Positions 1-9,027 of a stretch of DNA of 64,000 nt are shown here, in pieces. The stretch lies in the NCBI GenBank assembly GCA_017632345.1, contig JAGBRL010000043.1:1-64000 (forward strand), read 5' to 3'. How positions within the stretch are numbered: position 1 is the stretch's first letter; each line of letters starts with the position of its first letter. The notes beneath the pieces are model-generated. The model searched no databases, had not been told where the DNA came from, and worked only from the letters and a program-made list of their open reading frames with translations. Source of the stretch: Paludibacteraceae bacterium (lineage in GTDB: Bacteria; Bacteroidota; Bacteroidia; Bacteroidales; Paludibacteraceae). The position numbers were made by a program, and so were the translations under genes.

Positions 1-302
1 ATAAACACTATGAGTTTGTGATATTGCCATGTGTAAAAAGTTATGCTTATGATTCGAGTTATATTGTTGCAAAAACTTATAAAAATCGATTTAAGTGTGA
101 TTCGGTAAAGTATTGGATTGTAGATAAAAATGATAAGACTTTTCCTAAAAGAACCTATGATGTTTATGATGAATACTACAAATGGACAAACTCATATTCT
201 ATAAAAGGAACTGTTAAGGGTCCTTTTGATTCTATAACGTATGTAAAATATGTGGATTCGTTAAATATAAACTTAAAATTGCAAGATATTGCAAATGATT
301 GA
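1..302 (+). CDS. 3' end of a small DUF3997-like protein (partial)
   Basis: An open frame enters from the left edge (codons from base 3: Lys-His-Tyr-Glu-Phe-Val) and stops at TGA 300-302. The GTG at base 18 is probably not the true start, because the frame stays open and protein-like upstream of it. The visible part is rich in Tyr, Lys and Asp and has a YWIVDK segment, a pattern I associate with small DUF3997-type proteins of unknown function. That assignment is from memory and is weak. No signal peptide can be judged because the N-terminus is missing. The stop codon lies inside the left arm of an inverted repeat at 288-358, so the transcript end may be structured. Confidence 0.55.
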   Translation, partial: KHYEFVILPCVKSYAYDSSYIVAKTYKNRFKCDSVKYWIVDKNDKTFPKRTYDVYDEYYKWTNSYSIKGTVKGPFDSITYVKYVDSLNINLKLQDIAND

Positions 303-358
303 ATCTTTCGCCTGTCGGATTTTTAATTCGACCGCTCAGAAGTATAATCATTTGCAAT
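288..358. repeat. 13-bp inverted repeat with nested hairpin at the gene end
   Basis: ATTGCAAATGATT (288-300) is perfectly complementary to AATCATTTGCAAT (346-358). The 45-base loop holds a second small stem, GTCG/CGAC, around a T-rich segment. It starts at the stop codon of the preceding gene. It could be a transcript-end structure or the boundary of a small dispersed element. There is no clear T tract after the right arm. Confidence 0.6.
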
Positions 359-1137
359 GTGCCTAAATCAGACCAATACATATTCATTGAGTCTCCACTC
401 CACGCTCCATACTGTGCCCTGAAAGGGCAAACCCCATCAGCCGTTGGCACCGCCCTAGGCAATGCACACACAACAAAACTCGCCATGGCGGGGCAATAGC
501 ATAATATTGATTTCGGTAGTTACCTAATTATTTAGGACAATATTGAAAACAAAGTTGTTGCAGATAGTTAAGTCTCTGAAACGGTTAAATTTTGAGAATT
601 TTAAAAATAGGCTTGCGTTTTGACGCCTCATTTTTTTTCTAAATTGATTTTGGATACACCCGCAACAAAGGGGCGAGACTCTCAGAAAACAGAATTGTTG
701 AAAACTTTTTGCAAAAAACATGAAAAAAATGGCTGGAATTAAACATTACTTTGACCGGACTATATTATAATATTTGGAGAGTTCGCATGATTTGCTGCAC
801 ATTCGAAAGAGTGCTGCGGTAAAAAATCTGCTGTTTGCGTTTTGTATTATATGTTTACGTTTTCAAGATTGGAGTACCATGACGGTGCGCTTTTTTGTGA
901 TTGCAGTGATGAGAAAGTTTGGAGTTTTATAAAAGATCCCTTTTAATGTTTATGTCACCTTGCATGGGAATAGTTATTGTTTCATATCTCAATGTCTTCG
1001 TTTAATCATATGTCACGTTTTGTGATTTCATATTTATATTTGGCATGCTAGGTCTTTTCAGCCTTGATTAAATAAAAAATAAATGGTTTTGTTGAAAAAT
1101 GAAAGGCGAATGTGTGTGTTATCACAAAAAAATAGTA
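303..1137. other. Non-coding stretch with repeat-like, GC-rich island
   Basis: About 830 bases without a convincing gene. Bases 400-500 are clearly richer in GC than the surroundings and contain the palindromes TGCCCTGAAAGGGCA (415-429) and GCCATGGC. Motifs like these recur in intergenic repeats of Bacteroidales, from memory and not checked. Short open frames on both strands here look incidental. The rest (500-1137) is AT-rich. A TATATTTG box at 1035-1042 might be a promoter, but nothing obvious follows it. Confidence 0.4.
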
Positions 1138-1145
1138 TAACTTTG
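1138..1145 (+). promoter_or_regulatory. -7 box (TAACTTTG) for the 1166 gene run
   Basis: Matches the Bacteroidota -7 consensus TAnnTTTG and lies 20 bases before the ATG at 1166. No clear TTTG sits at the expected -33 position, so the start of transcription near 1152 is an inference. Confidence 0.5.
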
Positions 1146-1165
1146 CAAGAAATTGCGATGAATGT

Positions 1166-1705
1166 ATGCAGAACAAAGCGGAAAATATATTTACGCACAC
1201 AATGAAAACAGGTCTTGTTTTGAGTATTGTGTTGATTGTTAGTGAGTTTTATGTTTTTTTTGTGTCGAATTCTGAAAGTGTTGGCGTTTCTGAAAGCTTG
1301 TTGTTTTCAGGAGTCTCTATGTTAGGATTGGCAGCTCAGGTGTTTTGCGTATTTTATTTCACAAGAAGATATAGAGATGACGTGCTGGAAGGAAACATGA
1401 ATTACATGGCAGCGTTACGTTACGGTTTTTACATGTTCTTTTTTGCGGGTCTCATTTTTGCCGCTTGTGTTTATCTTTGCAATCAGTTTTTGGGTGTTAA
1501 TTATGTGGCGGAAAAGGGAAGCTTTGCGCTAAAACTTATGAAACAGGCACAGTATCCTCAGGGAGATATAGATTTGTGGCTAAAGTCTTTAGAGGAGGTG
1601 AAGAGATTATCTGCGTCCAGACTTGCATGGGACAGCCTTGCCAGTGTGATGTTTTCAGGTTTTATTATACTGCTTTTCACGTCAATATTTTTTAGAAAAA
1701 AATAA
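1166..1705 (+). CDS. DUF4199-family membrane protein
   Basis: A 179-residue inner-membrane protein with four predicted membrane segments, at about residues 13-32, 42-66, 88-112 and 155-175. Positive residues (RRYRDD, FFRKK) flank the membrane segments. The length, segment pattern and position directly upstream of a family 2 glycosyltransferase match the DUF4199 family, which is common in Bacteroidota and has no known function. It starts at ATG 1166, just after the -7 box. Only 17 bases separate it from the glycosyltransferase, so the two are very likely co-transcribed and may act together at the membrane. The family call is from memory; the membrane topology is read directly. Confidence 0.75.
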   Translation: MQNKAENIFTHTMKTGLVLSIVLIVSEFYVFFVSNSESVGVSESLLFSGVSMLGLAAQVFCVFYFTRRYRDDVLEGNMNYMAALRYGFYMFFFAGLIFAACVYLCNQFLGVNYVAEKGSFALKLMKQAQYPQGDIDLWLKSLEEVKRLSASRLAWDSLASVMFSGFIILLFTSIFFRKK

Positions 1706-1722
1706 CTAACAAGGATAGGTTT

Positions 1723-2685
1723 ATGGATATTTCAGTTGTCGTTCCTTTATATAACGAAGACGAGTCTTTGCCAGAGTTGTTCTCTTGGATAAAGCGGGTG
1801 ATGGAGGAGAACGGATTCAGTTATGAGGTGCTTTTTATCAATGATGGAAGCACTGATGACTCGTGGAACGTTATATTAGGGCTGGCCAAGGATAATCCTA
1901 CGGTAAAAGGTATAAAGTTCAGAAGAAACTACGGCAAGTCGGCTGCTTTGTATTGTGGTTTCAAATATGCTTCTGGAGATGTTGTTATCACGATGGATGC
2001 GGATTTGCAAGACAGTCCTAACGAAATTCCTGAACTATATAGAATGATTGTCGAGGAGAAGTACGATGTTGTGTCGGGATGGAAGAAAAAACGTTATGAC
2101 TCGAAGCTTGCTAAAAATTTGCCGTCTAAATTGTTTAATGCGACAACCAGGTTGATTTCTGGCATTAAGCTTCACGATTTCAATTGCGGGCTGAAGGCGT
2201 ACAGAAACAATGTGGTTAAGAGCATAGAGGTTTATGGTGAAATGCACCGTTATATTCCGTATTTGGCAAAAAATGCAGGATTCAAGAATATCGGAGAGAA
2301 GGTTGTGATTCATCAGGCAAGAAAGTATGGCTCCACCAAGTTTGGTCTGAACCGTTTTTTTAACGGTTATCTGGATCTTATTTCGTTGTGGTTTTTATCG
2401 ACATTCGGAAAGAAACCTATGCATTTCTTCGGAGTGGTGGGCAGTCTTATGTTCTTGATAGGGTTTGTGTCTGTGGGTATTGTAGGAGGAAGCAAGCTTG
2501 TTCATATAATAAACGGAACTCCTGCACCGCTGGTTACGGACAGTCCTTATTTCTATTTGGCGCTCACGTCTATGATTATTGGAACTCAGCTATTCCTTTC
2601 CGGTTTTATCGGGGAACTGGTTTCAAGAAATTCTGCGGAGAGAAACGACTACAGATTTGAAGAGGTTATTAACATAGAGCAATAA
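1723..2685 (+). CDS. Family 2 glycosyltransferase, polyprenyl-phosphate type (DPM1/GtrB-like)
   Basis: A 320-residue enzyme expected to move a sugar from a nucleotide sugar to a polyprenyl phosphate on the cytoplasmic face of the membrane. The N-terminal GT-A domain shows VVPLYNED near residue 6, NDGSTDDS near 40 and the metal-binding MDADLQDSP near 91-99. Two hydrophobic segments at about residues 233-260 and 275-300 anchor the C-terminus, as in GtrB/ArnC-like transferases. The product is likely a lipid-linked sugar for lipopolysaccharide, O-antigen or protein glycosylation, but the sugar cannot be read from the sequence. It is followed after 8 bases by the next gene, in an operon-like run. 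Confidence 0.85.
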   Translation: MDISVVVPLYNEDESLPELFSWIKRVMEENGFSYEVLFINDGSTDDSWNVILGLAKDNPTVKGIKFRRNYGKSAALYCGFKYASGDVVITMDADLQDSPNEIPELYRMIVEEKYDVVSGWKKKRYDSKLAKNLPSKLFNATTRLISGIKLHDFNCGLKAYRNNVVKSIEVYGEMHRYIPYLAKNAGFKNIGEKVVIHQARKYGSTKFGLNRFFNGYLDLISLWFLSTFGKKPMHFFGVVGSLMFLIGFVSVGIVGGSKLVHIINGTPAPLVTDSPYFYLALTSMIIGTQLFLSGFIGELVSRNSAERNDYRFEEVINIEQ

Positions 2686-2693
2686 ATTGACAG

Positions 2694-3215
2694 ATGGATT
2701 TTTTACTGGAAATTTTAAAGATAACAATTCCTGGCGCGCTTGTTTTCTTGGCAACTTATCTGACGCAAAGGAAGATGTATGAGAATGAAGACCGTAAGCG
2801 TCTTTATGAACTTAAAAAGAAGACTGCTCAGAAGTTGACGCCGGTTAAACTAACTGCTTATGAGCGGTTAGTGCTTCTGTTAGAGAGGATTAGTCTGGAG
2901 TCTATGATAATAAGGATTAATCGTCCGGGTATGACAGCTATGGACCTTCATAGCGCAATGCTCGCCACAATTAGGGAAGAGTTTGAACATAATGTGACTC
3001 AGCAGATTTATGTAAGTCCGGAGTTGTGGTTAGTGATAAAAAACGCGCGCGAAAGGCTTGTGCAGTTTATTAATATGTATGCTTCGCAAGCTCCTGCGGA
3101 TATATCGTCGATAGATTTTGCAAAAGTGCTTATTGAAGAGTACAATAAGGAGCCGGATTCTCCTATAGACATCGCTGTACGCATGCTGAAGAATGAGGTG
3201 AAGTCGTTGGGATAA
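2694..3215 (+). CDS. Conserved membrane-anchored protein (DUF7935-like)
   Basis: A 173-residue protein with one N-terminal membrane segment (about residues 5-22, LEILKITIPGALVFLATYL). A charged, helical cytoplasmic domain follows, with a basic stretch TQRKMYENEDRKR. The same gene often sits in this context in Bacteroidales and is annotated as an uncharacterised DUF7935-type protein; this is recalled, not checked. No catalytic motif is visible. It lies 8 bases after the glycosyltransferase and 30 before the nitroreductase start, so it is probably in the same operon. Confidence 0.6.
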   Translation: MDFLLEILKITIPGALVFLATYLTQRKMYENEDRKRLYELKKKTAQKLTPVKLTAYERLVLLLERISLESMIIRINRPGMTAMDLHSAMLATIREEFEHNVTQQIYVSPELWLVIKNARERLVQFINMYASQAPADISSIDFAKVLIEEYNKEPDSPIDIAVRMLKNEVKSLG

Positions 3216-3245
3216 AATTATTTGTTAATTAAAAAAAGAATAGAG

Positions 3246-3758
3246 ATGAGCTTTCTTGATATAGTGAGAAACCGCAGGTCGGTGAGAGGGTATTCAGATA
3301 CACCTGTAGAGCAGGAAAAACTGGATTATATATTGGAGGCGGCTCGTCTGGCTCCTTCGGCTGTGAATTATCAGCCGTGGTCCTTTTTTGTAGTGAAGAG
3401 CAGAGATGTGCTGAACAAAATCTATGAGAGTTATGACCGGGAGTGGTTCCGTTCCGCACCTTTGTGTGTTGTGGTGTGCGGACATCACGACGCGTCGTGG
3501 AAGCGTAAATTCGACGAAAAGGATCATTGCGATATAGATGTGGCCATCGCTACGGAGCATATGGTTCTGGCTGTCGAAGAGTTGGGGTTGGGCTGTTGCT
3601 GGATTTGTAATTTTGACCCTGAACTGTGCCGTAAGGCATTGAATATTGAGGACGAGAACGTGGAGCCTATGGTGATACTCCCTATCGGGTATGCTTTGAA
3701 GCCGGATAATGCGGAGAAAAAGCGAAAAGAGATGGGTGAGATTGTAACTGTTATTTAA
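3246..3758 (+). CDS. Nitroreductase-family FMN oxidoreductase
   Basis: A 170-residue single-domain member of the nitroreductase fold, which binds FMN and reduces small substrates with NAD(P)H. Supporting motifs are RRSVRGYSD near the start (phosphate of FMN), APSAVNYQPWSFFVV at about residues 36-50, and a C-terminal GLGCCWI...LPIGYA segment. I chose ATG 3246 over the in-frame TTG at 3222. It follows AAAAAAAGAATAGAG and gives the usual N-terminus MSFLDIVRNRRSVR. The substrate is not predictable. The next gene follows after a single base, so this gene is in the same run. Confidence 0.85.
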   Translation: MSFLDIVRNRRSVRGYSDTPVEQEKLDYILEAARLAPSAVNYQPWSFFVVKSRDVLNKIYESYDREWFRSAPLCVVVCGHHDASWKRKFDEKDHCDIDVAIATEHMVLAVEELGLGCCWICNFDPELCRKALNIEDENVEPMVILPIGYALKPDNAEKKRKEMGEIVTVI

Positions 3759-3759
3759 C

Positions 3760-4269
3760 ATGAAGGCATTTTTTAGAAATTACATAAAGGAATCGTTGGC
3801 GTCGGCTTTTTTTGTCGTCTGCTTTGTGTGTTCGTTTCTGTCGTGCAGCAATGATTATTGCAAAGAGCCTATGGATACGAGCATGGAGGTTCTTTTTGCA
3901 ACCCGTAGGGATACAAGCGGCGTCTCTTTGCAAAGTCTTAAAGTGACGGACCGAAAGAGAAATTTGCTCTTGCTGGAAGATACATTGAGCTGTTCTTCTG
4001 TCAGGTTGCCGTTGGCGGCGTTCGATACAATTTCTGAGTTTCGTATGGATTTCTACAGAAGCGGGGTGCCGTATTCTAAAGTGTTGGTAGTTAAGCACAA
4101 AAACACAGAGGAGTTTGTCTCTGCGGAGTGCGGCTGCAGAATTACCAGCAAGATTGACACGGTTTATATGAACAATGCCTATCATGGGGATTCTATTGTC
4201 GTTAGAAACAAATTTGTTTTAGGAAGGTTTGATGAAAGAAATGTCAAGATATATTGGAATTTTGATTAG
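3760..4269 (+). CDS. DUF6452-like lipoprotein
   Basis: A 169-residue exported protein. A long hydrophobic signal segment (about residues 13-27) is followed by the lipobox-like FLSCSND, so it is probably anchored by a lipidated cysteine at about residue 29. The rest is a compact beta-rich domain with cysteines near CSSVRL and ECGCRIT. The size and pairing with the downstream barrel-like gene match the DUF6452/DUF6048 pair of Bacteroidota, whose function is unknown. It begins one base after the nitroreductase stop and its 3' end overlaps the next gene by 38 bases, which suggests translational coupling. Confidence 0.7.
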   Translation: MKAFFRNYIKESLASAFFVVCFVCSFLSCSNDYCKEPMDTSMEVLFATRRDTSGVSLQSLKVTDRKRNLLLLEDTLSCSSVRLPLAAFDTISEFRMDFYRSGVPYSKVLVVKHKNTEEFVSAECGCRITSKIDTVYMNNAYHGDSIVVRNKFVLGRFDERNVKIYWNFD

Positions 4270-5005
4270 TGCTGTTCTTTGGCTTTTGCCCTTTTCTGAT
4301 ATTTATGCAGCTAAGGGAGATAAGAAGGATAGCAGAAAGGGTGTGGATACAACTTCGTTTTACTACACAGAGCCTAAGAGTGTCTATGGCTTTTATGTGG
4401 ATGTAGATCTGGTTGACCCGCTTCGTTCTGTGTTTAGTTCTAATCGTTCTGGATTCAATGTTTCGGCAGGGTTGGATATTAATCACACGTTCATGCCTGC
4501 TGTGGAGGTCGGTTTTGCTGATATAGACGCGTCGGAAGATTATTCTTACGCCGTTGTAGAGGTGCCTCAAAGTCATGTTTACAGAGTTTCCGGAACATAT
4601 TTCAAGGTTGGGGCAGATTTTAATCTCTTGAACAAGAAGCCGTATAGAACGATTAGTCCGATGGGGTATCTTGGCTTTAGATATGTGATTTCTCCGTACA
4701 AATATGAAGTGAAGGATTATGTGGTGGTCGATGCTTTTAGGGGCGACGGCAAACGTTTTTCTGCGGAAGGTGATGTTCTTGCTCAGTGGGGAGAGGTTGT
4801 GGCTGGCCTTAAAACGCCGGTTTTCAGGTATTTATGTGTTGGTTTGGAACTGCATTATAAGACTTTTTTGCATTGTCAGAAAAAAGAGAGTTTTGTTGAT
4901 GATGCGAGAAGGATAGTTAAACAGTCTTATGCACCGGGTTTTGGCGACTTTAACGATGGTGTGTGGGGCTTCAGATATACGATTAGTTATTTTTTCCATT
5001 TATAA
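4232..5005 (+). CDS. DUF6048-like outer-membrane beta-barrel protein
   Basis: A 257-residue exported protein with a signal peptide (cleavage likely after IYAA near residue 27). Alternating hydrophobic strands follow, ending in an aromatic C-terminal strand (FRYTISYFFHL), as expected for a small outer-membrane barrel. I chose ATG 4232, which lies four bases after AGGAAGG. TTG 4229 and ATG 4241 are alternatives. It overlaps the preceding DUF6452-like gene, so the two products are probably made together and may interact at the outer membrane. The function of the family is unknown. Transketolase begins 20 bases downstream. Confidence 0.7.
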   Translation: MKEMSRYIGILISAVLWLLPFSDIYAAKGDKKDSRKGVDTTSFYYTEPKSVYGFYVDVDLVDPLRSVFSSNRSGFNVSAGLDINHTFMPAVEVGFADIDASEDYSYAVVEVPQSHVYRVSGTYFKVGADFNLLNKKPYRTISPMGYLGFRYVISPYKYEVKDYVVVDAFRGDGKRFSAEGDVLAQWGEVVAGLKTPVFRYLCVGLELHYKTFLHCQKKESFVDDARRIVKQSYAPGFGDFNDGVWGFRYTISYFFHL

Positions 5006-5024
5006 CAAACATATTTTTTAAACA

Positions 5025-7064
5025 ATGGTTGATATAAAAACGCTAAATCGAGCATCTGACAATATAAGAATATTGACGGCTGCTATGGTTGAAAAAGCGA
5101 AGTCAGGGCATCCTGGAGGTGCTATGGGTGGGGCGGATTTTATTAATGTCCTTTACTCACAGTTTCTGAATTATGATCCTGCAGATCCTCGCTGGATTAA
5201 CAGAGACCGTTTCTTTTTAGATCCGGGTCACATGTCTCCTATGCTTTATTCTGCTCTTTTGCTAATTGGCAATTTGGAAATGGAAGACATAAAGAACTTC
5301 CGTCAGTGGGGCAGTAAAACTCCGGGACATCCAGAGGCAGATTTTGACAAAGGTATAGAGAACACTTCTGGTCCGCTAGGACAAGGTCATACAATGGCAG
5401 TAGGGGCTGCTATTGCGGAACGTTTTCTTGTCGCTCGTTTTGGCGAATGGATGAGTCATAAGATATACACGTTCATCTCGGACGGTGGTATTCAGGAAGA
5501 GATTTCTCAGGGTGCGGGACGTATTGCTGGAACTTTAGGCCTTAGCAATCTCATCATGTATTACGACGCTAACAATATTCAGCTGTCAACTAAGGTGGAC
5601 GAAGTTTCGTCGGAAGATGTGGCTGCGAAGTACAAGGCGTGGAATTGGAACGTTATCTCGATAGACGGAAATGATGCTCAGCAGATTGTTGACGCGTTGA
5701 CTGCCGCTAATGCTGAAAAATCACGCCCTACTCTTATCATAGGTAAAACTGTAATGGGCAAAGGGTGCTTGAAAGCTGATGGCTCTAGCTTTGAAAATCA
5801 GGTTTCTACTCATGGTCAGCCGCTTTCTGCTGCAGGTGTCGATATTCCTTCGACTATCAAAAATTTAGGAGGAGACCCTGAGAATCCGTTTGTGGTGTTC
5901 CCTGAAGTTGCTGAACTTTACGCAAATAGAAAGAACGAGTTGCTTAAGATGGCGGCTCAGAAAAAGGCTGAGCAGGCTGAATGGGCGAAAAAGAATCCTG
6001 AACTTGCGGCGAAATTGGAGAAGTTCTTCAGCGGAAAGGCTCCTGAAATTGATTATAGCAAGATAGAGCAAAAGCCAAATCAGGCTACTCGTGTTGGTTC
6101 GGCGGCTGTGCTAAGTGTGCTGGCTGAGCAGGTTGAGAATATGATTGTGGCTTCGGCAGACCTTTCTAACTCAGATAAAACTGACGGCTTTTTGAAAAAG
6201 ACAAAGCCATTTGAGCATGGAGACTTCTCTGGAGCGTTCTTGAATGCAGGTGTTTCTGAGTTGACGATGGCGTGTATCATGAACGGTATTGCTCTTCATG
6301 GAGGTCTGTTTGCTGCGTGCGGTACATTCTTTGTATTTTCTGATTATATGAAGCCTGCTTACCGTATGTCTGCCTTGATGCGTCTTCCGGTTAGGTATGT
6401 TTGGTCGCACGATGCTTTCCGTGTGGGAGAGGATGGTCCGACACACCAGCCGATAGAACAGGAGGCTCAAGTTCGTCTTCTGGAGCATGTTAAGAATCAT
6501 AAAGGGAAGAACAGTATGTTGGTGCTTCGCCCTGCAGATGTGCATGAGGCTACTGTTGCATGGAAGATGGCTATGGAGAATATAGATACGCCAACAGGGT
6601 TGATATTCTCGCGTCAGAATGTGAACGACCTCCCTTCTGAGTCTGGAGATCGTTATAAGGATGCGCTGCAGGCAGAAAAGGGCGCTTACATTGTTAAGCA
6701 TTCAGACGGCAAGCCAGACATTGTACTTGTAGCAAGCGGCTCTGAAGTGTCAACTTTGTTTGATGGTGCTAAGATGCTTGAAAGCCAAAAAGGTATTAAG
6801 GTTCAGATTGTTTCGGCTATATCTGAAGGCCTTTTCAGAAGCCAGCCTAAGGATTATCAGGAGGCTGTGTTGCCAACTGGTGTGCCTACTTACGGTTTGA
6901 CAGCTGGTGTGCCTTTGACTATCAGAGACTTGGTGGGTGCCAACGGACGTGTTCATGGTCTTGATCATTTTGGCTATTCTGCTCCTTATAAAGTGCTGGA
7001 CGAAAAGTTTGGCTTTAATGCTGATTTCGTTTATAAGGATGTTTGCGATTATTTGAGTTTGTAA
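5025..7064 (+). CDS. tkt: Transketolase
   Basis: A 679-residue thiamine-diphosphate enzyme of the non-oxidative pentose phosphate pathway. It moves two-carbon ketol units between sugar phosphates in the cytoplasm. Full length for the family. Visible motifs are SGHPGGAMG near residue 27, the cofactor loop SDGGIQEE...YYDANN near 150-180, STHGQPLS near 260, and the pyrimidine-domain segment DLSNSDKT. The C-terminal domain is complete. It starts at ATG 5025, 20 bases after the DUF6048-like gene, and may be read from the same transcript. A strong hairpin terminator follows at 7089-7122. Confidence 0.95.
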   Translation: MVDIKTLNRASDNIRILTAAMVEKAKSGHPGGAMGGADFINVLYSQFLNYDPADPRWINRDRFFLDPGHMSPMLYSALLLIGNLEMEDIKNFRQWGSKTPGHPEADFDKGIENTSGPLGQGHTMAVGAAIAERFLVARFGEWMSHKIYTFISDGGIQEEISQGAGRIAGTLGLSNLIMYYDANNIQLSTKVDEVSSEDVAAKYKAWNWNVISIDGNDAQQIVDALTAANAEKSRPTLIIGKTVMGKGCLKADGSSFENQVSTHGQPLSAAGVDIPSTIKNLGGDPENPFVVFPEVAELYANRKNELLKMAAQKKAEQAEWAKKNPELAAKLEKFFSGKAPEIDYSKIEQKPNQATRVGSAAVLSVLAEQVENMIVASADLSNSDKTDGFLKKTKPFEHGDFSGAFLNAGVSELTMACIMNGIALHGGLFAACGTFFVFSDYMKPAYRMSALMRLPVRYVWSHDAFRVGEDGPTHQPIEQEAQVRLLEHVKNHKGKNSMLVLRPADVHEATVAWKMAMENIDTPTGLIFSRQNVNDLPSESGDRYKDALQAEKGAYIVKHSDGKPDIVLVASGSEVSTLFDGAKMLESQKGIKVQIVSAISEGLFRSQPKDYQEAVLPTGVPTYGLTAGVPLTIRDLVGANGRVHGLDHFGYSAPYKVLDEKFGFNADFVYKDVCDYLSL

Positions 7065-7088
7065 TTTACATGTACATATATCATAAGA

Positions 7089-7122
7089 AACGTTCCCGCT
7101 TTTGTGGGAACGTTCCTTTTTT
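7089..7122 (+). terminator. Rho-independent terminator after transketolase
   Basis: The arms AACGTTCCC and GGGAACGTT form a perfect 9-bp stem with an 8-base loop, followed by CC and six T's. It ends the 1166-7064 gene run. Confidence 0.9.
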
Positions 7123-7275
7123 GAGGCATAAAGGGAATCGTGTTTCGGTTACTGTTTTTCAATCTAATAGGACTGTCGCTTGATAAAGAGATGAATTTGG
7201 CAGTGTGGCAGAAAAGTGCCGTGATATTGACATACAATGTGAACAAAAGGTCTTTTATTTCACCTATTTTTTTTG

Positions 7276-7283
7276 TATCATTG
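7276..7283 (+). promoter_or_regulatory. Probable -7 box for the ABC exporter operon
   Basis: TATCATTG matches TAnnTTTG at seven of eight positions. It overlaps the most upstream possible start codon at 7273, which argues that translation begins further down, at 7300-7333. Confidence 0.45.
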
Positions 7284-7305
7284 CAAAAAAGTAAAACTGG
7301 TGGTT

Positions 7306-9027
7306 TTGGAAAATTTTCTCCGTATTTTAAACATGCTGAAACCCTATGTGGTGTTGGTCGCTTTGGCTCCTTTGATGGTTATTGTTGAAGTGAGCGCGGA
7401 GCTTGTGCAGCCGTTTCTTATGGCTCGCATCGTGAATGACGGGATTGTTGGCGGAGATGAAAGTGCTATTTGGGTGTGCGGACTGAAAATGTTGCTGGTG
7501 ACGATTATCGGCGTGATTGGCGGACTTGGTTCTATTTATGCGGCCGGAAAAGTTTCTGCAAATTTGGGTGCAGATGTGAGGCTTGCGTTGTTTAAGAAGG
7601 TGCATGAGTTTTCAATGTCAGATATTTATGAATTTCGCAAGGACTCTTTGGTCACACGTGTGACAGATGATGTTTCGAGGCTTCAGCACGTGGTGCAGGC
7701 TTCTATGAGGCTTGTGGTGAGAGCTCCGTTTCTTTTTGTGGGTTCTGTTTTTATGGTCTTCACTTTTAGCCGCAGATTGTCGCTGGTGCTTTTGCTGCTG
7801 ATGCCATTGCTGTTGTTTGTCGTGTTCTTTATACTGAAGAAGGTGTCTCCTATGTACTATCATGTACAGGCTGCATTAGATAATCTGAACAGGTTCCTTA
7901 TTGAGACTTTTTCTGGAATACGCGTTGTGAAGTCTTTTGTATGTGAAGATTTTGAAGGAGAACGTTTTTCTGATGTCAATGCGAAGTTTGTGGATATAAC
8001 GCTGAAGGTTAGCAAGTGGGTCGTTTTTCTTATGCCTATTGTCTCTTTGCTGATGAACATAGGTGTCGTGATTGTTATTTGGTTTGGCGCTAAAATCGTT
8101 TCGGCCGGAGGTATGCAAATAGGAGATGTGCTGGCTTGCACTAACTATCTTTTGCAAATATTGTTGTCGTTGCTGATGGCTTCGCTTGTGTTCAAGTCCG
8201 TCTCGCAAGCGCAGGCTTCTGTCGTTAGAATTTTCGAGGTGCTGGATAAGGAAATGTCAGAGAGAGAATCTTTAGTGTTAAAACCTAAGGATGCAAGCGT
8301 GAAATTTACGAATGTCTATTTGAAAAATTTTTCGTTAGGAAAAGAGAAGGGAAAACTGTTGCTTTCTGATGTCTCATTTGAGGTTAAAGATGGTGAAACA
8401 TTAGTTGTTCTTGGTGAGACAGGGTCAGGCAAATCCTTGTTAATAAGCTTGATAGCTGGTGCTTGCGAAGCCTCTGTCGGTGTGGTGGAGGTTGGCGGCG
8501 TTCCTGTAAATAACATTTCGTCAAAGGTGTTGTGCAAACATGTTGGAGTTGTGCATCAGAACCCAAAGATATTGGCCGGGACAATTTCTGATTATTTGTG
8601 TTTGGGTAATAAGTCAGCAAGTTTGGAGGAGATGCGAGAAGTGTGCAGAATAGCTGAAATCTTGGATTTTATAGAGGGGCAGCCAAACGGATTTGATTAC
8701 GAGTTGGAACTTGACGGCGCAAATTTGTCAGGAGGTCAGAAGCAGCGGTTGAACATTGCGGCTGTTTTGTTGGCTAAACCTGAAATTATTGTGTTTGATG
8801 ATGCGTTTAGCGCGTTAGATGCGAAAACAGGATTGAAAATTCGTTCGGAATTGGCCAAGTGCAAAGCTACAAAGATAATGGTTGAGCATAGTGTCGGCTC
8901 CGCAATCTATGCGGATAAGGTTTTGCTTTTGAAGGATGGCAAAGTGGCGGGGTTTGGCCTTCATGGGTCGTTGATGCGGCATAACGACGTTTATCGTGAT
9001 TTTTGTCTTTCTAAAACAGGAGAATGA
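7306..9027 (+). CDS. ABC exporter half-transporter, subunit with degenerate ATP site
   Basis: About 573 residues: six membrane helices (type IV exporter fold) fused to an ATPase domain. The ATPase motifs are Walker A GETGSGKS, signature LSGGQKQR, and Walker B IIVFDDAFSALD. In the last, Asp replaces the usual catalytic Glu. The switch histidine is in MVEHS. The partner at 9024 has the complementary pattern, so the two should form a heterodimer with one active and one degenerate ATP site, like LmrCD or TM287/288. The exported substrate is unknown. The start is uncertain: TTG 7306 gives MENFLRILNMLKPY, GTG 7300 and ATG 7333 are alternatives, and 7273 is inside the likely promoter. The last codon overlaps the next start (ATGA). 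Confidence 0.85.
   Translation: MENFLRILNMLKPYVVLVALAPLMVIVEVSAELVQPFLMARIVNDGIVGGDESAIWVCGLKMLLVTIIGVIGGLGSIYAAGKVSANLGADVRLALFKKVHEFSMSDIYEFRKDSLVTRVTDDVSRLQHVVQASMRLVVRAPFLFVGSVFMVFTFSRRLSLVLLLLMPLLLFVVFFILKKVSPMYYHVQAALDNLNRFLIETFSGIRVVKSFVCEDFEGERFSDVNAKFVDITLKVSKWVVFLMPIVSLLMNIGVVIVIWFGAKIVSAGGMQIGDVLACTNYLLQILLSLLMASLVFKSVSQAQASVVRIFEVLDKEMSERESLVLKPKDASVKFTNVYLKNFSLGKEKGKLLLSDVSFEVKDGETLVVLGETGSGKSLLISLIAGACEASVGVVEVGGVPVNNISSKVLCKHVGVVHQNPKILAGTISDYLCLGNKSASLEEMREVCRIAEILDFIEGQPNGFDYELELDGANLSGGQKQRLNIAAVLLAKPEIIVFDDAFSALDAKTGLKIRSELAKCKATKIMVEHSVGSAIYADKVLLLKDGKVAGFGLHGSLMRHNDVYRDFCLSKTGE

Noticed and set aside
232..499. Overlapping short open frames on both strands (66 and 84 codons)
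   Set aside because: They lie across the inverted repeat and GC-rich palindromes, lack a start context and cover each other. They are better explained as repeat DNA read in open frames.
524..721. 65-codon minus-strand frame
   Set aside because: No promoter box, and unusual Cys/Phe/Arg-rich composition typical of non-coding AT-rich DNA. It may be part of a dispersed intergenic repeat, but not a gene.
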